The notes under the pieces were generated by a model. That model ran no database searches, was not told the DNA's origin, and saw only the letters and a list, made by a program, of their open reading frames with translations. From Herbaspirillum sp. WKF16 (GTDB taxonomy: Bacteria > Pseudomonadota > Gammaproteobacteria > Burkholderiales > Burkholderiaceae_D), in assembly GCF_028993615.1 (NCBI RefSeq), contig NZ_CP118632.1, positions 3,472,001 through 3,536,000 on the forward strand: a DNA stretch of 64,000 nt, given 5' to 3'. Shown in pieces: positions 21,493-30,990 of the stretch. The translations under genes were made by a program, and so were the position numbers. Within the stretch, counting starts at the first letter, position 1, and each line of letters begins with the position of its first letter.

Positions 21493-22143
21493 TCAGTTGC
21501 CCGCCAGGCCGGCGGCGACGTTGATCGACAAGCCGATGATGGCGGCGTTGAAGACGAAGCAGATCAGCGAGTGCGCCAGCACCGCCTTGCGCATCGCGCG
21601 GGTGGCCACGCCGACGTCCGAGGTCTGCACGGCGACGCTGATGGTGAAGGCGAAATACAGGAAGTCCCAGTAGTCGGGCGTAGTCTGGCCGTCGGCGAAG
21701 CGCAGCGGCAGGGCCTTGGGATCGTCGTCATCGGCGTAGAACAGGCGGGCGTAGTGCAGCGTGAAGATGGTGCCGATCAGCAGCCATGAACCGAACACCG
21801 TGGCCGCGGTGCAGGCGTAGCGCCACAGGCGGCCGCCGTCGTCATGGCCGGCCAGTTCCAGCAGGATCGCCACCAGGCTGGCGATGGCCGCCACGCACAC
21901 CATGCCCAGCACCAGTTGCGCGCTCTCGTCCTCGGTTTCCGCCAGCCGCTTGGCGTCCTGCGCGTCGGCGCTGTACATCATCAGCCAGATGCTCAGCAGG
22001 TAAGTCCAGACCCCGGCGTTCCAGCCGACCAGGCACTGGGTCACCCACGACCCGACAGGAATGAAGAGACCGGCGGCAATGCCGACGGCAATGGCGATCA
22101 ACAGGCGCGGATGAACCTGGACGATGTGGCGGGCGACGGACAT
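21493..22143 (-). CDS. DUF1345 membrane protein
   Basis: This 216-residue integral membrane protein has about five or six hydrophobic segments (near residues 14-32, 42-56, 78-97, 110-130, 155-172 and 190-212). The family hallmark [19 protein letters not shown] is visible near residues 160-178. DUF1345 proteins have no known function, although the loop resembles ion-channel pore regions. The gene stands alone. Confidence 0.88.
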   Translation of the reverse strand: MSVARHIVQVHPRLLIAIAVGIAAGLFIPVGSWVTQCLVGWNAGVWTYLLSIWLMMYSADAQDAKRLAETEDESAQLVLGMVCVAAIASLVAILLELAGHDDGGRLWRYACTAATVFGSWLLIGTIFTLHYARLFYADDDDPKALPLRFADGQTTPDYWDFLYFAFTISVAVQTSDVGVATRAMRKAVLAHSLICFVFNAAIIGLSINVAAGLAGN

Positions 22144-22223
22144 GTTCTATTTATATGGATGGATGACGCGCGCGGCGGGAATGCCGAAACATAGCATGCT
22201 TCGGCGCCCCCGCCGCGCGGCGT

Positions 22224-22688
22224 TCACTTGCCCGAAGAGATGCGGTGCGCCACGCGGGTCGCCTCATCGAAGCTGGCGAAGCCGGTCAGCGCCATGGTGT
22301 TGATGGTCATCGGTTCCTGCACGGTGGCCATGTTGGTCACCCGCCCCTCCACCACCGCCGCCAGCTGGCGCCCGCGCAGCTCGCGCGTGCCGGCGGCCAG
22401 CTTGGCGCTGCCGGCCGGCGAGAACTGCACGATCAGGATGGCGCGGCCGGCGGCGTCCTTCTGGGCGCTGGCGCGCTGCACGTCGGCGGCGTTCACCAGC
22501 GCGCGCGGCGCCAGGTAGACCACGCTGCCGGGAATGTCGCTGTTCTCGGCCCTGGTCCAGCCCTCGGCCGGCGCCGTGCTGGCGCCGCGCAGCTCAAAGG
22601 CCTGCGATGGCGCCGGCGCGCCGGTGCCGGCGCAACCGGCCAGCGCAACCAGGGCCGCCGCTGCCGCCAGCAGGGTGCGGGCGTTCAA
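22224..22688 (-). CDS. Small lipoprotein with SecD P1-head-like domain
   Basis: The 154-residue product has a lipoprotein signal ending VALAGC (lipobox Cys at about 19). The C-terminal part (about 68-150) reads like the P1 head subdomain of SecD: DVQRASA, then ILIVQFSPAGSAKLA, RQLAAVVEGRV, VQEPMT and ALTGFASFDEA. SecD itself has many more membrane parts, so this is a stand-alone relative, probably anchored in an envelope membrane. Start: TTG at 22688, overlapping the stop of the upstream gene (TTGA). Its role is unknown. Confidence 0.72.
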   Translation of the reverse strand: MNARTLLAAAAALVALAGCAGTGAPAPSQAFELRGASTAPAEGWTRAENSDIPGSVVYLAPRALVNAADVQRASAQKDAAGRAILIVQFSPAGSAKLAAGTRELRGRQLAAVVEGRVTNMATVQEPMTINTMALTGFASFDEATRVAHRISSGK

Positions 22689-22903
22689 AATTCATGCTCC
22701 TTCAAGGCCCGCTGCGCCCGTTCGCGCGCGCCCTCCAGCGCTTCCTGCTCGGTTGGGAAGATCCCGGCCGGGATATAGGTCTCGGCGATCTCGGGCTCGC
22801 GCGCCAGGCGCACGAAGACCTGGGCCTCGAAACTGTCGTCCGGTTGTTGAACCGCGTCGAAACGGGCGATGTGGGTGCCGCTTTGCAAAACCTTGTCCGT
22901 CAT
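22685..22903 (-). CDS. Small hypothetical protein
   Basis: This 72-residue soluble protein is translated from ATG 22903 (preceded by GGAGGC) and overlaps the following lipoprotein gene by 4 nt. The sequence suggests a compact alpha/beta fold (FEAQVFVRL strand, then TEQEALEGARERAQRALKEHEF helix). I recognise no family. Co-expression with the SecD-head-like lipoprotein is likely. Confidence 0.68.
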   Translation of the reverse strand: MTDKVLQSGTHIARFDAVQQPDDSFEAQVFVRLAREPEIAETYIPAGIFPTEQEALEGARERAQRALKEHEF

Positions 22904-23023
22904 GCTGCCTCCGGTGTCGTGGTCACGATCGAGCCGGTTGGACACTGCCCTGCGCACGAGGTTCGTGGCGTGAAAGGGAAGAAATTTTTCCCGGCGGAAA
23001 TCTGCCGGGGAGGTCGAAGTCGC

Positions 23024-24394
23024 TCAGGCCGCCAGCGGGAAGCGCACGGTGAAGACCGTGCCCTGCCCTTCGCGGCCGCAGTCCAGGCTGATCACGCCGC
23101 CGTGGTCATGGGCGATCTCGCGCACGATGGCCAGTCCCAGGCCGCTGCCGGCCACCTTGTCGTTGGCGCGGTAGAAGCGGTCGAAGATCAGCTCGCGGTG
23201 CTCCGGCGCGATGCCCGGCCCCGAGTCCTCGACCGCCAGCAGGGTGGCGTCCGCCTCTTCCTGGCAGCGCACGGTGACGGTGCTGTGCGGCGGCGAGTAG
23301 CGCACCGCGTTGTCGATCAGGTTGTCGATCAGATCGCGCAGCAGGAAACGGTCGCCGCGCATGCGCCCGCTGCGCAGGTCGAAGCCGAGGTCGATCTGCT
23401 TCTTGTCGGCCTCCTCGATGAAGTGCTGCACCGATTCGCTGACCAGCTCGTCCAGCGACAGGTCTTCCAGCTTGCGCTGCTCGAACAGGCCCGGCTCGGA
23501 ACGCGCCAGCGCCAGCAGCTGACGGCTCTGGCGGATCATGCGTTCGACCGAGGAATTCATCATCGCCAGCGAGCGCGCGGTGTCGGGCTGGCCCTGGTGC
23601 TTGTCGTGCAGCAGCTCCAGCTGCAGCTTCAGGCCGGTCAACGGCGTGCGCAACTGGTGCGCGACGTCGGCCAGGAAATTCTGCTGCGCCTGCTCGCCCT
23701 TGCTGATGCGCGCCATCAGCTCGTTCATGGCCACGATCAGCGGCTGCAGCTCCACCGAGGAGCCGGCGCTGTCGATGGCGCCCAGCTTGCCGTGGCCGCG
23801 CTGCTCCAGGTTGCGCTGCAGCGTCTTCAACGGACGCAGGCCGCGCCGCACCGCCACCAGCACCGCGCTGATGGAGACGAAGGTGATGATGCCGTCCAGC
23901 GCCAGGAAGGACAGCAGGATGGTGTAGTGCGCGCGGTCGCGCTTGCGCACCGTCTCGGCCACTGCGACCGAGATGACGCCGTTCTTGACCTGCACCTGCA
24001 GCGCGGCGATGCGCACCGGCTCCCCGCGCATCTCGGCGTCATAGTTGATGGGACGTTCGAAGACATCGCTCTCGGGCAGCGGCGGGAAACCGCGGTCGCC
24101 CACCACGATCTGGCCGCTGGTGTCGCGCACGGCGAAGAAAGTGGTGTCGGAATGGTTGCTGCGCAGGATCTGCTCGGCCTGCTGGGTCAGCTCGGCGGTG
24201 GTGCGCTCCTGGCGGTGGCGAACCTGGGCGTACAGGCCCCAGGTGGAATCCATCAGGTTCTGGTCGAAGGCGTGCTGGGCCGGCAGCCACGCCAGCCAGT
24301 AGGTCAGGCCGGCGCCGATCAGGTTGATCAGCAGCAGCGGCGCGATCAGCCACTTGAGCAGGTCGCGCCGGATGCTGGAATGCGAGACGGGCAT
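23024..24394 (-). CDS. Sensor histidine kinase, TctE/QseC type
   Basis: This 456-residue inner-membrane kinase has membrane segments at about 14-34 and about 160-182. They flank a periplasmic 2CSK_N-type domain (DSTWGLYAQVRHR... INYDAEMRGEPVRIAAL). A HAMP-like linker follows, then H-box DVAHQLRTPLTGL (about residue 240), NLIDNAVRYSP and GSGLGLAIV. It lies 14 nt after its response regulator gene. TctE-like kinases often sense carboxylates, but the ligand here cannot be read from sequence. Confidence 0.92.
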   Translation of the reverse strand: MPVSHSSIRRDLLKWLIAPLLLINLIGAGLTYWLAWLPAQHAFDQNLMDSTWGLYAQVRHRQERTTAELTQQAEQILRSNHSDTTFFAVRDTSGQIVVGDRGFPPLPESDVFERPINYDAEMRGEPVRIAALQVQVKNGVISVAVAETVRKRDRAHYTILLSFLALDGIITFVSISAVLVAVRRGLRPLKTLQRNLEQRGHGKLGAIDSAGSSVELQPLIVAMNELMARISKGEQAQQNFLADVAHQLRTPLTGLKLQLELLHDKHQGQPDTARSLAMMNSSVERMIRQSRQLLALARSEPGLFEQRKLEDLSLDELVSESVQHFIEEADKKQIDLGFDLRSGRMRGDRFLLRDLIDNLIDNAVRYSPPHSTVTVRCQEEADATLLAVEDSGPGIAPEHRELIFDRFYRANDKVAGSGLGLAIVREIAHDHGGVISLDCGREGQGTVFTVRFPLAA

Positions 24395-24408
24395 GCGGGC
24401 CGGCCGGA

Positions 24409-25083
24409 TCAGCTGTCGCTCTTCTCGAGCATGTAGCCGAAGCCGCGGATGGTGCGGATGGCGACGCCGGAATCGGCGATCTTCAGACGGATGCGGGAGA
24501 CATACACTTCCACCGCGTTGATGGTGAAGTCCTCGCCCCAGGGCAGCACGGCGTCGATGATCTGCTGCTTGGAGACCACGCGCGAAGCGTGCTGCATCAG
24601 GTATTCCAGCACCGTCCATTCGCGCAGCGAGAGCTCGATCTTGCGGCCGTCGATCTCGGCGCGCTTGGTGGCGTTGTCCAGCGACAGCCCGCCCACGGTC
24701 AGTTGCGCCGGCTGCGGCGCGCTGCGGCGGATCAGGGCCTTGATGCGCGCCACCAGCTCCGGCGTGGCGAAGGGCTTGACCAGGTAGTCGTCGGCGCCCA
24801 GCTCCAGGCCGTGCACGCGGTCGGGAATGGTGTCGCGCGCGGTCAGCAGCAGCACCGGGGTATTGTTGCCGGTGGCGCGCATGCGGCGCAACACCTCGAA
24901 GCCGTCGATGCCGGGCAGGCCGATGTCGAGCACCAGCACCGAGGCGTTGAAACGCTGCAGCATCGGCTGCGAGAGCGCGTCGAGCCCGTTGTTGACGGTG
25001 TGCACGGTGAACCCGTGGGAGTTGAGGACGCGCGAAAGACCGTCGGTGAGCACCGGGTCGTCTTCGACCAGCAGAACGTTCAT
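24409..25083 (-). CDS. OmpR/PhoB-type response regulator
   Basis: This 224-residue DNA-binding regulator has a receiver domain (acidic pair EDD at 7-9, acceptor Asp in VLDIGLPGIDG, Lys in DDYLVKPF) and a winged-helix output domain ending GFGYMLEKSDS. It is co-transcribed with the kinase that follows. Start: ATG 25083. Its targets are not evident. It is divergent from the siderophore receptor gene across a 353-bp region, so regulation of that gene is possible but unproven. Confidence 0.93.
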   Translation of the reverse strand: MNVLLVEDDPVLTDGLSRVLNSHGFTVHTVNNGLDALSQPMLQRFNASVLVLDIGLPGIDGFEVLRRMRATGNNTPVLLLTARDTIPDRVHGLELGADDYLVKPFATPELVARIKALIRRSAPQPAQLTVGGLSLDNATKRAEIDGRKIELSLREWTVLEYLMQHASRVVSKQQIIDAVLPWGEDFTINAVEVYVSRIRLKIADSGVAIRTIRGFGYMLEKSDS

Positions 25084-25283
25084 AGGGACTTCATCAGAGA
25101 AAAACGGCGCAAAAAAATCTGCGAACCGAAGCATCGTATTGCAGCGCCGGGATTGCTGCAAATCGGGGCTTGCCCGAGGAGCATCGGGCGCCTTGCAAAG
25201 CGTTTCATTTTTGTCACAGTCAGCCCTTTGTCAGCACTCCGACAGGACTTCGTCAGCCGGCGATTTTACTCTGTCGGGGTTGC

Positions 25284-25302
25284 GAGAATGAGAATCCACC
25301 TC
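25284..25302 (+). promoter_or_regulatory. Candidate Fur box upstream of the siderophore receptor
   Basis: The sequence GAGAATGAGAATCCACCTC matches the left half of the Fur consensus (GATAATGATAATCATTATC) well and the right half poorly. It lies 135-150 nt upstream of a TonB-dependent receptor gene, where iron control is expected. The rest of the 353-bp region 25084-25436 holds no gene that I can support. Confidence 0.55.
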
Positions 25303-25436
25303 ATTACGAACAGCCGCAGTAGAACCGCTTACGCCAGCCACACGGTCAGAACACGGACGGATAGCCAGCCAAAGGATTTCCCGCTCCCGCAGCGGGTTTC
25401 CCCTTCCGCGCCAACTCCATATAAAAGACCTTAAAA

Positions 25437-27665
25437 ATGAACCGTCTCACTCCGATTGCCGCTGCGCTGGTCGCAGCGTTCGCCGCGCCTTTGCCGCTGC
25501 ATGCGCAACAGGCCAATTCCAACAATGCCGACGCCGCCGGCCAGCTGGCGCCCGTCACGGTCGAAGGCCGGCGCGACGATTTCGCATCCGGCCCCACCGC
25601 GCTCACCAAGCTCCCCGCCGACCTGCACGACGTGCCGCAATCGATTACGGTGGTCAACAAGGCGCAGATGCAGTCGCAAGGCGTGGCCTCGCTGTCGGAC
25701 GCCCTGCGCAACGTCTCCGGCATCACGCTGGGCGGCGCCGAGGGCGGCCAGATCGGCAACAACATCAACCTGAACGGCTTCTCGGCCCGCACCGACATCT
25801 ACCTGGACGGCTTCCGCGACCGCGGCCAGTACTACCGCGACACCTTCGCCATGGATGAGATCGAAGTGCTGATGGGGCCGTCGTCGATGCTGTTCGGCCG
25901 CGGTTCGACCGGCGGCATCATCAACCAGGTCAGCAAGAAGGCCAACCTGAAGGACGCCACCGAGGTCTCGGCCTCGGTCACCAGCAACGGCCTGGTGCGC
26001 ACCACTGCCGACTACAACCACAAGCTGTCGGATACCTCGGCCATGCGCATCGAGGCGATGGTGCAGGACGGCGCCGCCAGCACCCGCAACCAGACCAATG
26101 TGCAGGACTTCGGCCTGGCCGGCTCCTACGTGCACGGCATCGGCACCCCGACCGAGATCACGCTGTCGGCCCTGATCCAGCACAACCACGACCAGCCCGA
26201 CTACGGCCTGCCGCCGCTCAACGGCCATCCCGTCGGCGTCGACCGCGACACCGCCTATGGCCTGAACAGCGACCGCACCGACCAGGATGTGTTCTCGCTC
26301 AACGCCGGCATCAAGCACAAGATCGCGCCGGACGTGACGCTGCGCAACCAGACCCAGTTCAACTACGTCCACACCAACGCCATCGAGACCGCGCCCAATA
26401 CCATCGGCACCGTCTCCGGCGCCGGCTTCACGGCGCTGACCAACGCCAGCAGCAACCTGCCGCTGTCGAGCCTGTTCGTGCGCACGCAAAGCCACGACCG
26501 CGACATCCACGACTACTCGATCTACAACCAGACCGAGCTGTCGGCCAAGTTCAGCACCGGCGGCATCAAGCATGACTTCCTGGTCGGGCTGGAAGTCGGC
26601 CACGACGGCTACGACAACCAGACCTACTACCGCAACGGCAGCTGCAACGGCGTCGCCCTGACCGGCGCGGCCACGCCCACCAGCGGCTTCAACGACTGCA
26701 TCCCGGTGCTGAACCCGACCTACAGCGCCGCCGGCGCCAGCGTGCCCGACGTCGCCGGCAACCGCCAGGGCGGCAGCGCCAACACCATCGCCACCTATTT
26801 CGGCGATACGCTGGAGTTGAGCAAGCAGTTCAAGGCGGTGGCCGGCCTGCGCTTCGATCGCTACATCGCCAGCATCACCAACTCGCTGAACTCGGGCAAC
26901 ACGCCCGCTGTGGCCAAGAACACCAACCTGGCCTCGGCCAACCAGACGGTGAACTTCCTGTCGGTGCGCTCGGGCCTGATCTGGGAGCCGAGCTCGGCGC
27001 AATCCTATTACGTCTCCTACGGCACCTCGTTCAATCCCTCGCTGGAGCAGTTGACCGGCACCGCCGGCCAGCAGAACCTCGATCCGGAAAAGAACCGCTC
27101 CTATGAAGTCGGCGGCAAGTGGGACGTGGCGCAAGGCCTGGCCCTGAACGCCGCCGCCTTCCAGATCACCAAGGAGAATGCGCGCAGCCAGGTCAGCGCC
27201 GGCGTCTACGAGCTGCAGGGCACGGTGCGGGTCAACGGCGCGCGCGCCGGCGCCACCGGCCGCATCACCCGCGACTGGCAAGTGGCCGCCAACTACACCT
27301 ACCTGGACGCCAAGGTGATCGGCGGCGCCGCCGGCGACACCACGGTCGGCATGATCCCCAGCAACACGCCCAAGCACACCCTGACCACCTGGACCACCTA
27401 CGACTTCATGCCGCACTGGCAGGTCGGCGGCGGCGCCACCTACATGTCGCAGCGCTTCGTCAACCAGACCAACACCATCCAGGTCGGCGGCTACACCCGC
27501 TGGGATGCCACGGTGGCCTACACCCAGAAGGCCTACGACATCCGCCTGAACCTGTTCAACCTGACCAACAAGATGTATTACGATGCGCTGATCCAGTCGG
27601 ACGGCGGCCGGTCGGTGCCAGGCACGGGCCGCACCGCGATGCTGTCGGTCAACTACCGCATGTAA
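25437..27665 (+). CDS. fiu: TonB-dependent catecholate siderophore receptor (Fiu-like)
   Basis: This 742-residue outer-membrane beta-barrel imports ferric catecholates with energy from TonB. A signal peptide (about 1-24, ending PLHAQ) is followed by a plug domain (about 55-165: LHDVPQSITVV, LSDALRNVSGI, YLDGFRDRGQYYRD, GPSSMLFGRGSTGG). A barrel of about 550 residues ends in an aromatic-rich terminal strand (TAMLSVNYRM). The downstream piuC/ybiX partner gives the same order as E. coli fiu-ybiX, which supports the Fiu subgroup over other receptors. Iron repression through the upstream Fur box is likely. Confidence 0.9.
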   Translation: MNRLTPIAAALVAAFAAPLPLHAQQANSNNADAAGQLAPVTVEGRRDDFASGPTALTKLPADLHDVPQSITVVNKAQMQSQGVASLSDALRNVSGITLGGAEGGQIGNNINLNGFSARTDIYLDGFRDRGQYYRDTFAMDEIEVLMGPSSMLFGRGSTGGIINQVSKKANLKDATEVSASVTSNGLVRTTADYNHKLSDTSAMRIEAMVQDGAASTRNQTNVQDFGLAGSYVHGIGTPTEITLSALIQHNHDQPDYGLPPLNGHPVGVDRDTAYGLNSDRTDQDVFSLNAGIKHKIAPDVTLRNQTQFNYVHTNAIETAPNTIGTVSGAGFTALTNASSNLPLSSLFVRTQSHDRDIHDYSIYNQTELSAKFSTGGIKHDFLVGLEVGHDGYDNQTYYRNGSCNGVALTGAATPTSGFNDCIPVLNPTYSAAGASVPDVAGNRQGGSANTIATYFGDTLELSKQFKAVAGLRFDRYIASITNSLNSGNTPAVAKNTNLASANQTVNFLSVRSGLIWEPSSAQSYYVSYGTSFNPSLEQLTGTAGQQNLDPEKNRSYEVGGKWDVAQGLALNAAAFQITKENARSQVSAGVYELQGTVRVNGARAGATGRITRDWQVAANYTYLDAKVIGGAAGDTTVGMIPSNTPKHTLTTWTTYDFMPHWQVGGGATYMSQRFVNQTNTIQVGGYTRWDATVAYTQKAYDIRLNLFNLTNKMYYDALIQSDGGRSVPGTGRTAMLSVNYRM

Positions 27666-27697
27666 GCGACAACCAGGCTTAACGAGGACGTCCACCC

Positions 27698-28384
27698 ATG
27701 CTCATCACCATTCCCAGACTGCTCGACGGCGAACAGGTCAAGGCCGTGCGCCGGCTGCTGGACGGGGCGGGAGAAGCCTGGGTGGACGGCCGCGTGAGCG
27801 CCGGCTACCAGGGCGCGCCGGTGAAGTTCAACCAGCAGATCGACGAACGTTCCGAGGTGGCGCTGCAATGCCAGCGCATCATCGTCGGCGCGCTGGAACG
27901 CCATCCGCGCTTCATCAGCGCCGCCCTGCCCAACCTGATCTATCCGCCCATGTTCAATCGCTACGGCGAGGGCATGACCTTCGGCGCCCATGTCGACGGC
28001 AGCGTGCGCATCCACCCGCACAATGGCCGCAAGCTGCGCACCGATGTCTCGGGCACCCTGTTCCTGGCGGATGCGTCGGACTACGACGGCGGAGAATTGC
28101 AGATAGACGACACTTACGGCTCGCATAAGGTCAAGCTCGACGCCGGCGACCTGGTGCTGTACCCGGCCACCAGCCTGCACACCGTCACGCCGGTGACGCG
28201 CGGCGTGCGCGTGGGTTGCTTCTTCTGGATACAAAGCCTGGTGCGCGACGACGGCCGGCGCAGCATGCTGTTCGACATGGACAACGCCATCCAGCGCCTG
28301 AACCAGACCGATGCCGACGCCGTGGCGCGACGCACGCTGGTGGGCTGCTACCACAACCTGCTGCGGCAATGGAGCGACACCTGA
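27698..28384 (+). CDS. piuC: PKHD-type Fe(II)/2-oxoglutarate dioxygenase (PiuC/YbiX)
   Basis: This 228-residue protein of the PiuC/YbiX family is encoded 32 nt after the siderophore receptor. The metal-binding triad is visible as HVD in FGAHVDGSVR (about residues 96-98) and the distal His in SLHTVTPV (about 159), with a 2-oxoglutarate-binding Arg in RGVRVG (about 169). Members are iron-starvation proteins linked to catecholate uptake; the substrate is not established. A terminator follows. Confidence 0.93.
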   Translation: MLITIPRLLDGEQVKAVRRLLDGAGEAWVDGRVSAGYQGAPVKFNQQIDERSEVALQCQRIIVGALERHPRFISAALPNLIYPPMFNRYGEGMTFGAHVDGSVRIHPHNGRKLRTDVSGTLFLADASDYDGGELQIDDTYGSHKVKLDAGDLVLYPATSLHTVTPVTRGVRVGCFFWIQSLVRDDGRRSMLFDMDNAIQRLNQTDADAVARRTLVGCYHNLLRQWSDT

Positions 28385-28402
28385 GCCGGCCGGCACCGAC
28401 AC

Positions 28403-28431
28403 AAGCCGCTTCCCTGGAAGCGGCTTTTTTT
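28403..28431 (+). terminator. Rho-independent terminator after piuC
   Basis: AAGCCGCTTCC (28403-28413) and GGAAGCGGCTT (28416-28426) form the stem, followed by a T-run to 28431. It separates piuC from the convergent MFS gene. Confidence 0.88.
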
Positions 28432-28438
28432 ACGGCCC

Positions 28439-29845
28439 TTACTTGAAGTAGCGCGGATCCATCTTGCGAAACACCCAGGCCGAGACCAGCGTGATCACAC
28501 CCACGATCGCGAAGGTCACCTGGAAGCTGAAGCTGGTGGCCGCGCCCGCGTCATCCTTGAACAGGTTCACCAGCGTGCCGCCGATGGTCACGCCCAGGCC
28601 GATGGCCAGCATCTGCACCATCGAGAACAGGCTGTTGCCGCTGCCGGCATCGCTCTTGTCCAGGCCCTTCAGGGTGACGCTGTTCATCGCCGCGAACTGC
28701 ATCGAATTGGCCGCGCCGAACACCGACAGCTGGACGATGCCTGCCGCGATCGGCCAGTCAGGCGTGATCAGCGCGAAGGAGACGATGGAACCGCCCACCA
28801 GGATGGTGTTGACCAGCAGGAAATTATCGTAGCCGTAGCGCTTGACCAGCGGCGCGATCCACGGCTTGGCGATGGTGCCGGAGATGGCCGCCGGCAGCAG
28901 CACCAGGCCGGCGTGCAGCGGCGAGTATCCCAGCCGCACCTGCAACAGCAACGGCAGCAGGAAGGGCACGGCCGAGGAGCCGATGCGGCACACCAGGTTG
29001 CCGGCCAGGCCGATGCTGAAGTTGGGTTCCTTGAAAAGGCCCAGGCGAAACAGCGGCCGCTCGTGGCGGCGCGCATGCAGCCAGTACAGCCACACCGCCA
29101 GCGCCGCCAGCGCGAACAGCGCCGCGCTCCAGGCGCCGCGGCGCTCATCGACAGGCACATCCAGCGCCAGCGAGAAAGCCACCATGCAGCCCGACAGCAA
29201 GGCGCAGCCCAGCACGTCGAACCTGGGCGCGGCCGGCAGCAGGTCGTTGGACAGGTAGCGCAGCACGGCCAGCATGCCGACCGTGCCGATGGGCACGTTG
29301 ATCAGGAAGATCCAGTGCCACGACAGGCTCTCCACCAGCCAGCCGCCCAGCACCGGCCCGACCACCGGCCCCAGCTGTCCGGCAATCGAGATCGAGGCCA
29401 GCGCCGCGATGTACTGCGCGCCGGGCACGCTGCGCAGCACGGCCAGCCGTCCCACCGGCAGCAGCATGGAGCCGCCGATGCCCTGCACCACGCGCGCCGC
29501 CAGCAGCTGCGGCAGCGTGTGCGCCGTGGCGCACAGGATGGAGCCGATCACGAACACCAGGATGGTGGCGAAGTACATCTTGCGCGTGCCGAAGCGGTCG
29601 GCCAGCCAGCCCGAGGCCGGCGTGAGCGAAGCCATGGTCAGGGTATAGGCCACCACCACCGGGTGCATGTTCAGGACCGGCTCGCCCAGGCTGTGCGCCA
29701 TCGCCGGCAGCGCGGTGTTGACGATGGTGGTGTCCAGCGTCTGCATGAAGAAGCCTGAGGCGACGATCCAAAGCAGCGCGCGCTGCGAGAGATCGGAAGG
29801 CTTGGCGGAAGGTTCTGAGAGCTGGTCGGGGCGTTGGGCGGACAT
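28439..29845 (-). CDS. DHA2-family MFS exporter, MdtD-like
   Basis: This 468-residue proton-driven multidrug-type exporter closely follows E. coli MdtD: FFMQTLDTTIVNTALPAMA in helix 1, the motif-A region GWLADRFGTRKMYF, the antiporter motif C region GPVVGPVLGGWLVE, and SWHWIFLINVPIGTVG. Hydrophobic segments span the whole length. It stands alone rather than in an mdtABC operon. The substrate is unknown; MdtD in E. coli has been linked to citrate/iron-citrate export. Confidence 0.88.
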   Translation of the reverse strand: MSAQRPDQLSEPSAKPSDLSQRALLWIVASGFFMQTLDTTIVNTALPAMAHSLGEPVLNMHPVVVAYTLTMASLTPASGWLADRFGTRKMYFATILVFVIGSILCATAHTLPQLLAARVVQGIGGSMLLPVGRLAVLRSVPGAQYIAALASISIAGQLGPVVGPVLGGWLVESLSWHWIFLINVPIGTVGMLAVLRYLSNDLLPAAPRFDVLGCALLSGCMVAFSLALDVPVDERRGAWSAALFALAALAVWLYWLHARRHERPLFRLGLFKEPNFSIGLAGNLVCRIGSSAVPFLLPLLLQVRLGYSPLHAGLVLLPAAISGTIAKPWIAPLVKRYGYDNFLLVNTILVGGSIVSFALITPDWPIAAGIVQLSVFGAANSMQFAAMNSVTLKGLDKSDAGSGNSLFSMVQMLAIGLGVTIGGTLVNLFKDDAGAATSFSFQVTFAIVGVITLVSAWVFRKMDPRYFK

Positions 29846-29973
29846 GGACTGGAAAGATTCGGGCGCGGAAAAAGCGGCGGGGACACAAAAGCCTGTTGCC
29901 TCTGTGTCCCCGCGTATGGTGTTGCTTTCTTCGAAGCAGTAGCCGTTATTCTAAAGCGTTTGGCCGGCGCGCA

Positions 29974-30828
29974 TCAGAACGCCTGCGGACGCCACTTCAG
30001 CAGGCGGCGCTCCAGCGCGTGCAGCAGCCAGTCCGCCGCCAGCGCCACCACCGCCAGCACGATCATCGCAGCGAACACGCCGCTGGCGTTGAACGCACCC
30101 TGCGCGGTCGAGATCAGCAGGCCGATGCCTTGCTTGGACCCCAGGAACTCGCCCACCACCGCGCCCACCAGCGCAAAGCCGAAGCTCACGTGCAGGCTGG
30201 CCAGGATCCACGACAGCGCCGACGGGATCACCACCGCGGTGGTCACCTGGCGGCGCGAGGCGCCCAGGATCTGGGCGTTGGCGATCATGTAGCGGTCGGC
30301 TTCGCGCACACCCTGGAAGGCGTTGGCGAACACCACGAAGAACACCATCACCACCGCCAACGCGACCTTGGAAGCCATGCCCAGGCCGAAGGCGATCACG
30401 AAGATCGAGCCCAGCACCACGCGCGGGATCGAGTTGGCGATCTGAATGTAGAGGCTGAAGACGTCGGAGAGCAGCTTGTTGCGGCCCAGCACGATGCCGG
30501 CGATCACGCCCGCCACCGAGCCGATCAGGAAGCCCAGCACGGTCTCTTCCAGCGTCACCAGCACCTGGGTCCAGAGCGGCCCCTGCGAGGTGCCTTCGAC
30601 CATCCAGTCATAGATCTGGATCACGATCAGCGAGGGCTGCGAGAAGAAGAAGGGATCGATCCAGCCGATGCGGGAAAACAGTTCCCAGCCGCCCAGCACC
30701 ACCACCAGGATGGCGATGCGCAGGCCGATGACCAGGTTGCGCCGTCCGCGGATCTTGCGTTGCGCCTCGGCTTCTACTGCGGCGATGTCCATCGTCGCGG
30801 CGGATTGTGTGATGTTTGCTTGTGTCAT
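29974..30828 (-). CDS. ABC transporter permease, TauC/SsuC type
   Basis: This 284-residue inner-membrane permease has about six membrane segments and the ATPase-contact EAA-like loop around AMIANAQILGASRRQVTTAVV. The family imports sulfonates, nitrate, taurine, pyrimidine precursors and similar small anions. The matching ATPase gene lies 162 nt upstream and the two binding proteins lie further upstream, all on the same strand. The substrate cannot be read from the sequence. Confidence 0.9.
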   Translation of the reverse strand: MTQANITQSAATMDIAAVEAEAQRKIRGRRNLVIGLRIAILVVVLGGWELFSRIGWIDPFFFSQPSLIVIQIYDWMVEGTSQGPLWTQVLVTLEETVLGFLIGSVAGVIAGIVLGRNKLLSDVFSLYIQIANSIPRVVLGSIFVIAFGLGMASKVALAVVMVFFVVFANAFQGVREADRYMIANAQILGASRRQVTTAVVIPSALSWILASLHVSFGFALVGAVVGEFLGSKQGIGLLISTAQGAFNASGVFAAMIVLAVVALAADWLLHALERRLLKWRPQAF

Positions 30829-30874
30829 TTCTTCACCTGTTTCTGGGTGTGTGGTTTTCTGCCTGCGCGCTGCC

Positions 30875-30972
30875 CTCGATGCGCCGCGATGCGGCTACTC
30901 AGGGTGAACGGGTCTGATAGCGCAATCCATGAACCCGTTCGGACTGAGTAGCGGCGCAGCCGCGTATCGAAG
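30875..30972. repeat. Inverted pair of REP-like elements (family 2)
   Basis: Two related copies face each other: 30875-30912 (with GCGGCTACTCAGGGTGAACGG) and 30931-30972 (with CCGTTCGGACTGAGTAGCGG). Together they form a long imperfect palindrome between the permease and ATPase genes. This resembles dispersed extragenic palindromes common in beta-proteobacteria. Confidence 0.65.
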
Positions 30973-30990
30973 TCAGCGCAGGGATTGTTC

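Noticed and set aside
25431..27695. A 754-codon frame antisense to the siderophore receptor
   Set aside because: Composition is Val/Gly/Ala/Gln-rich with no domain pattern; the receptor frame on the plus strand has the complete plug and barrel features.
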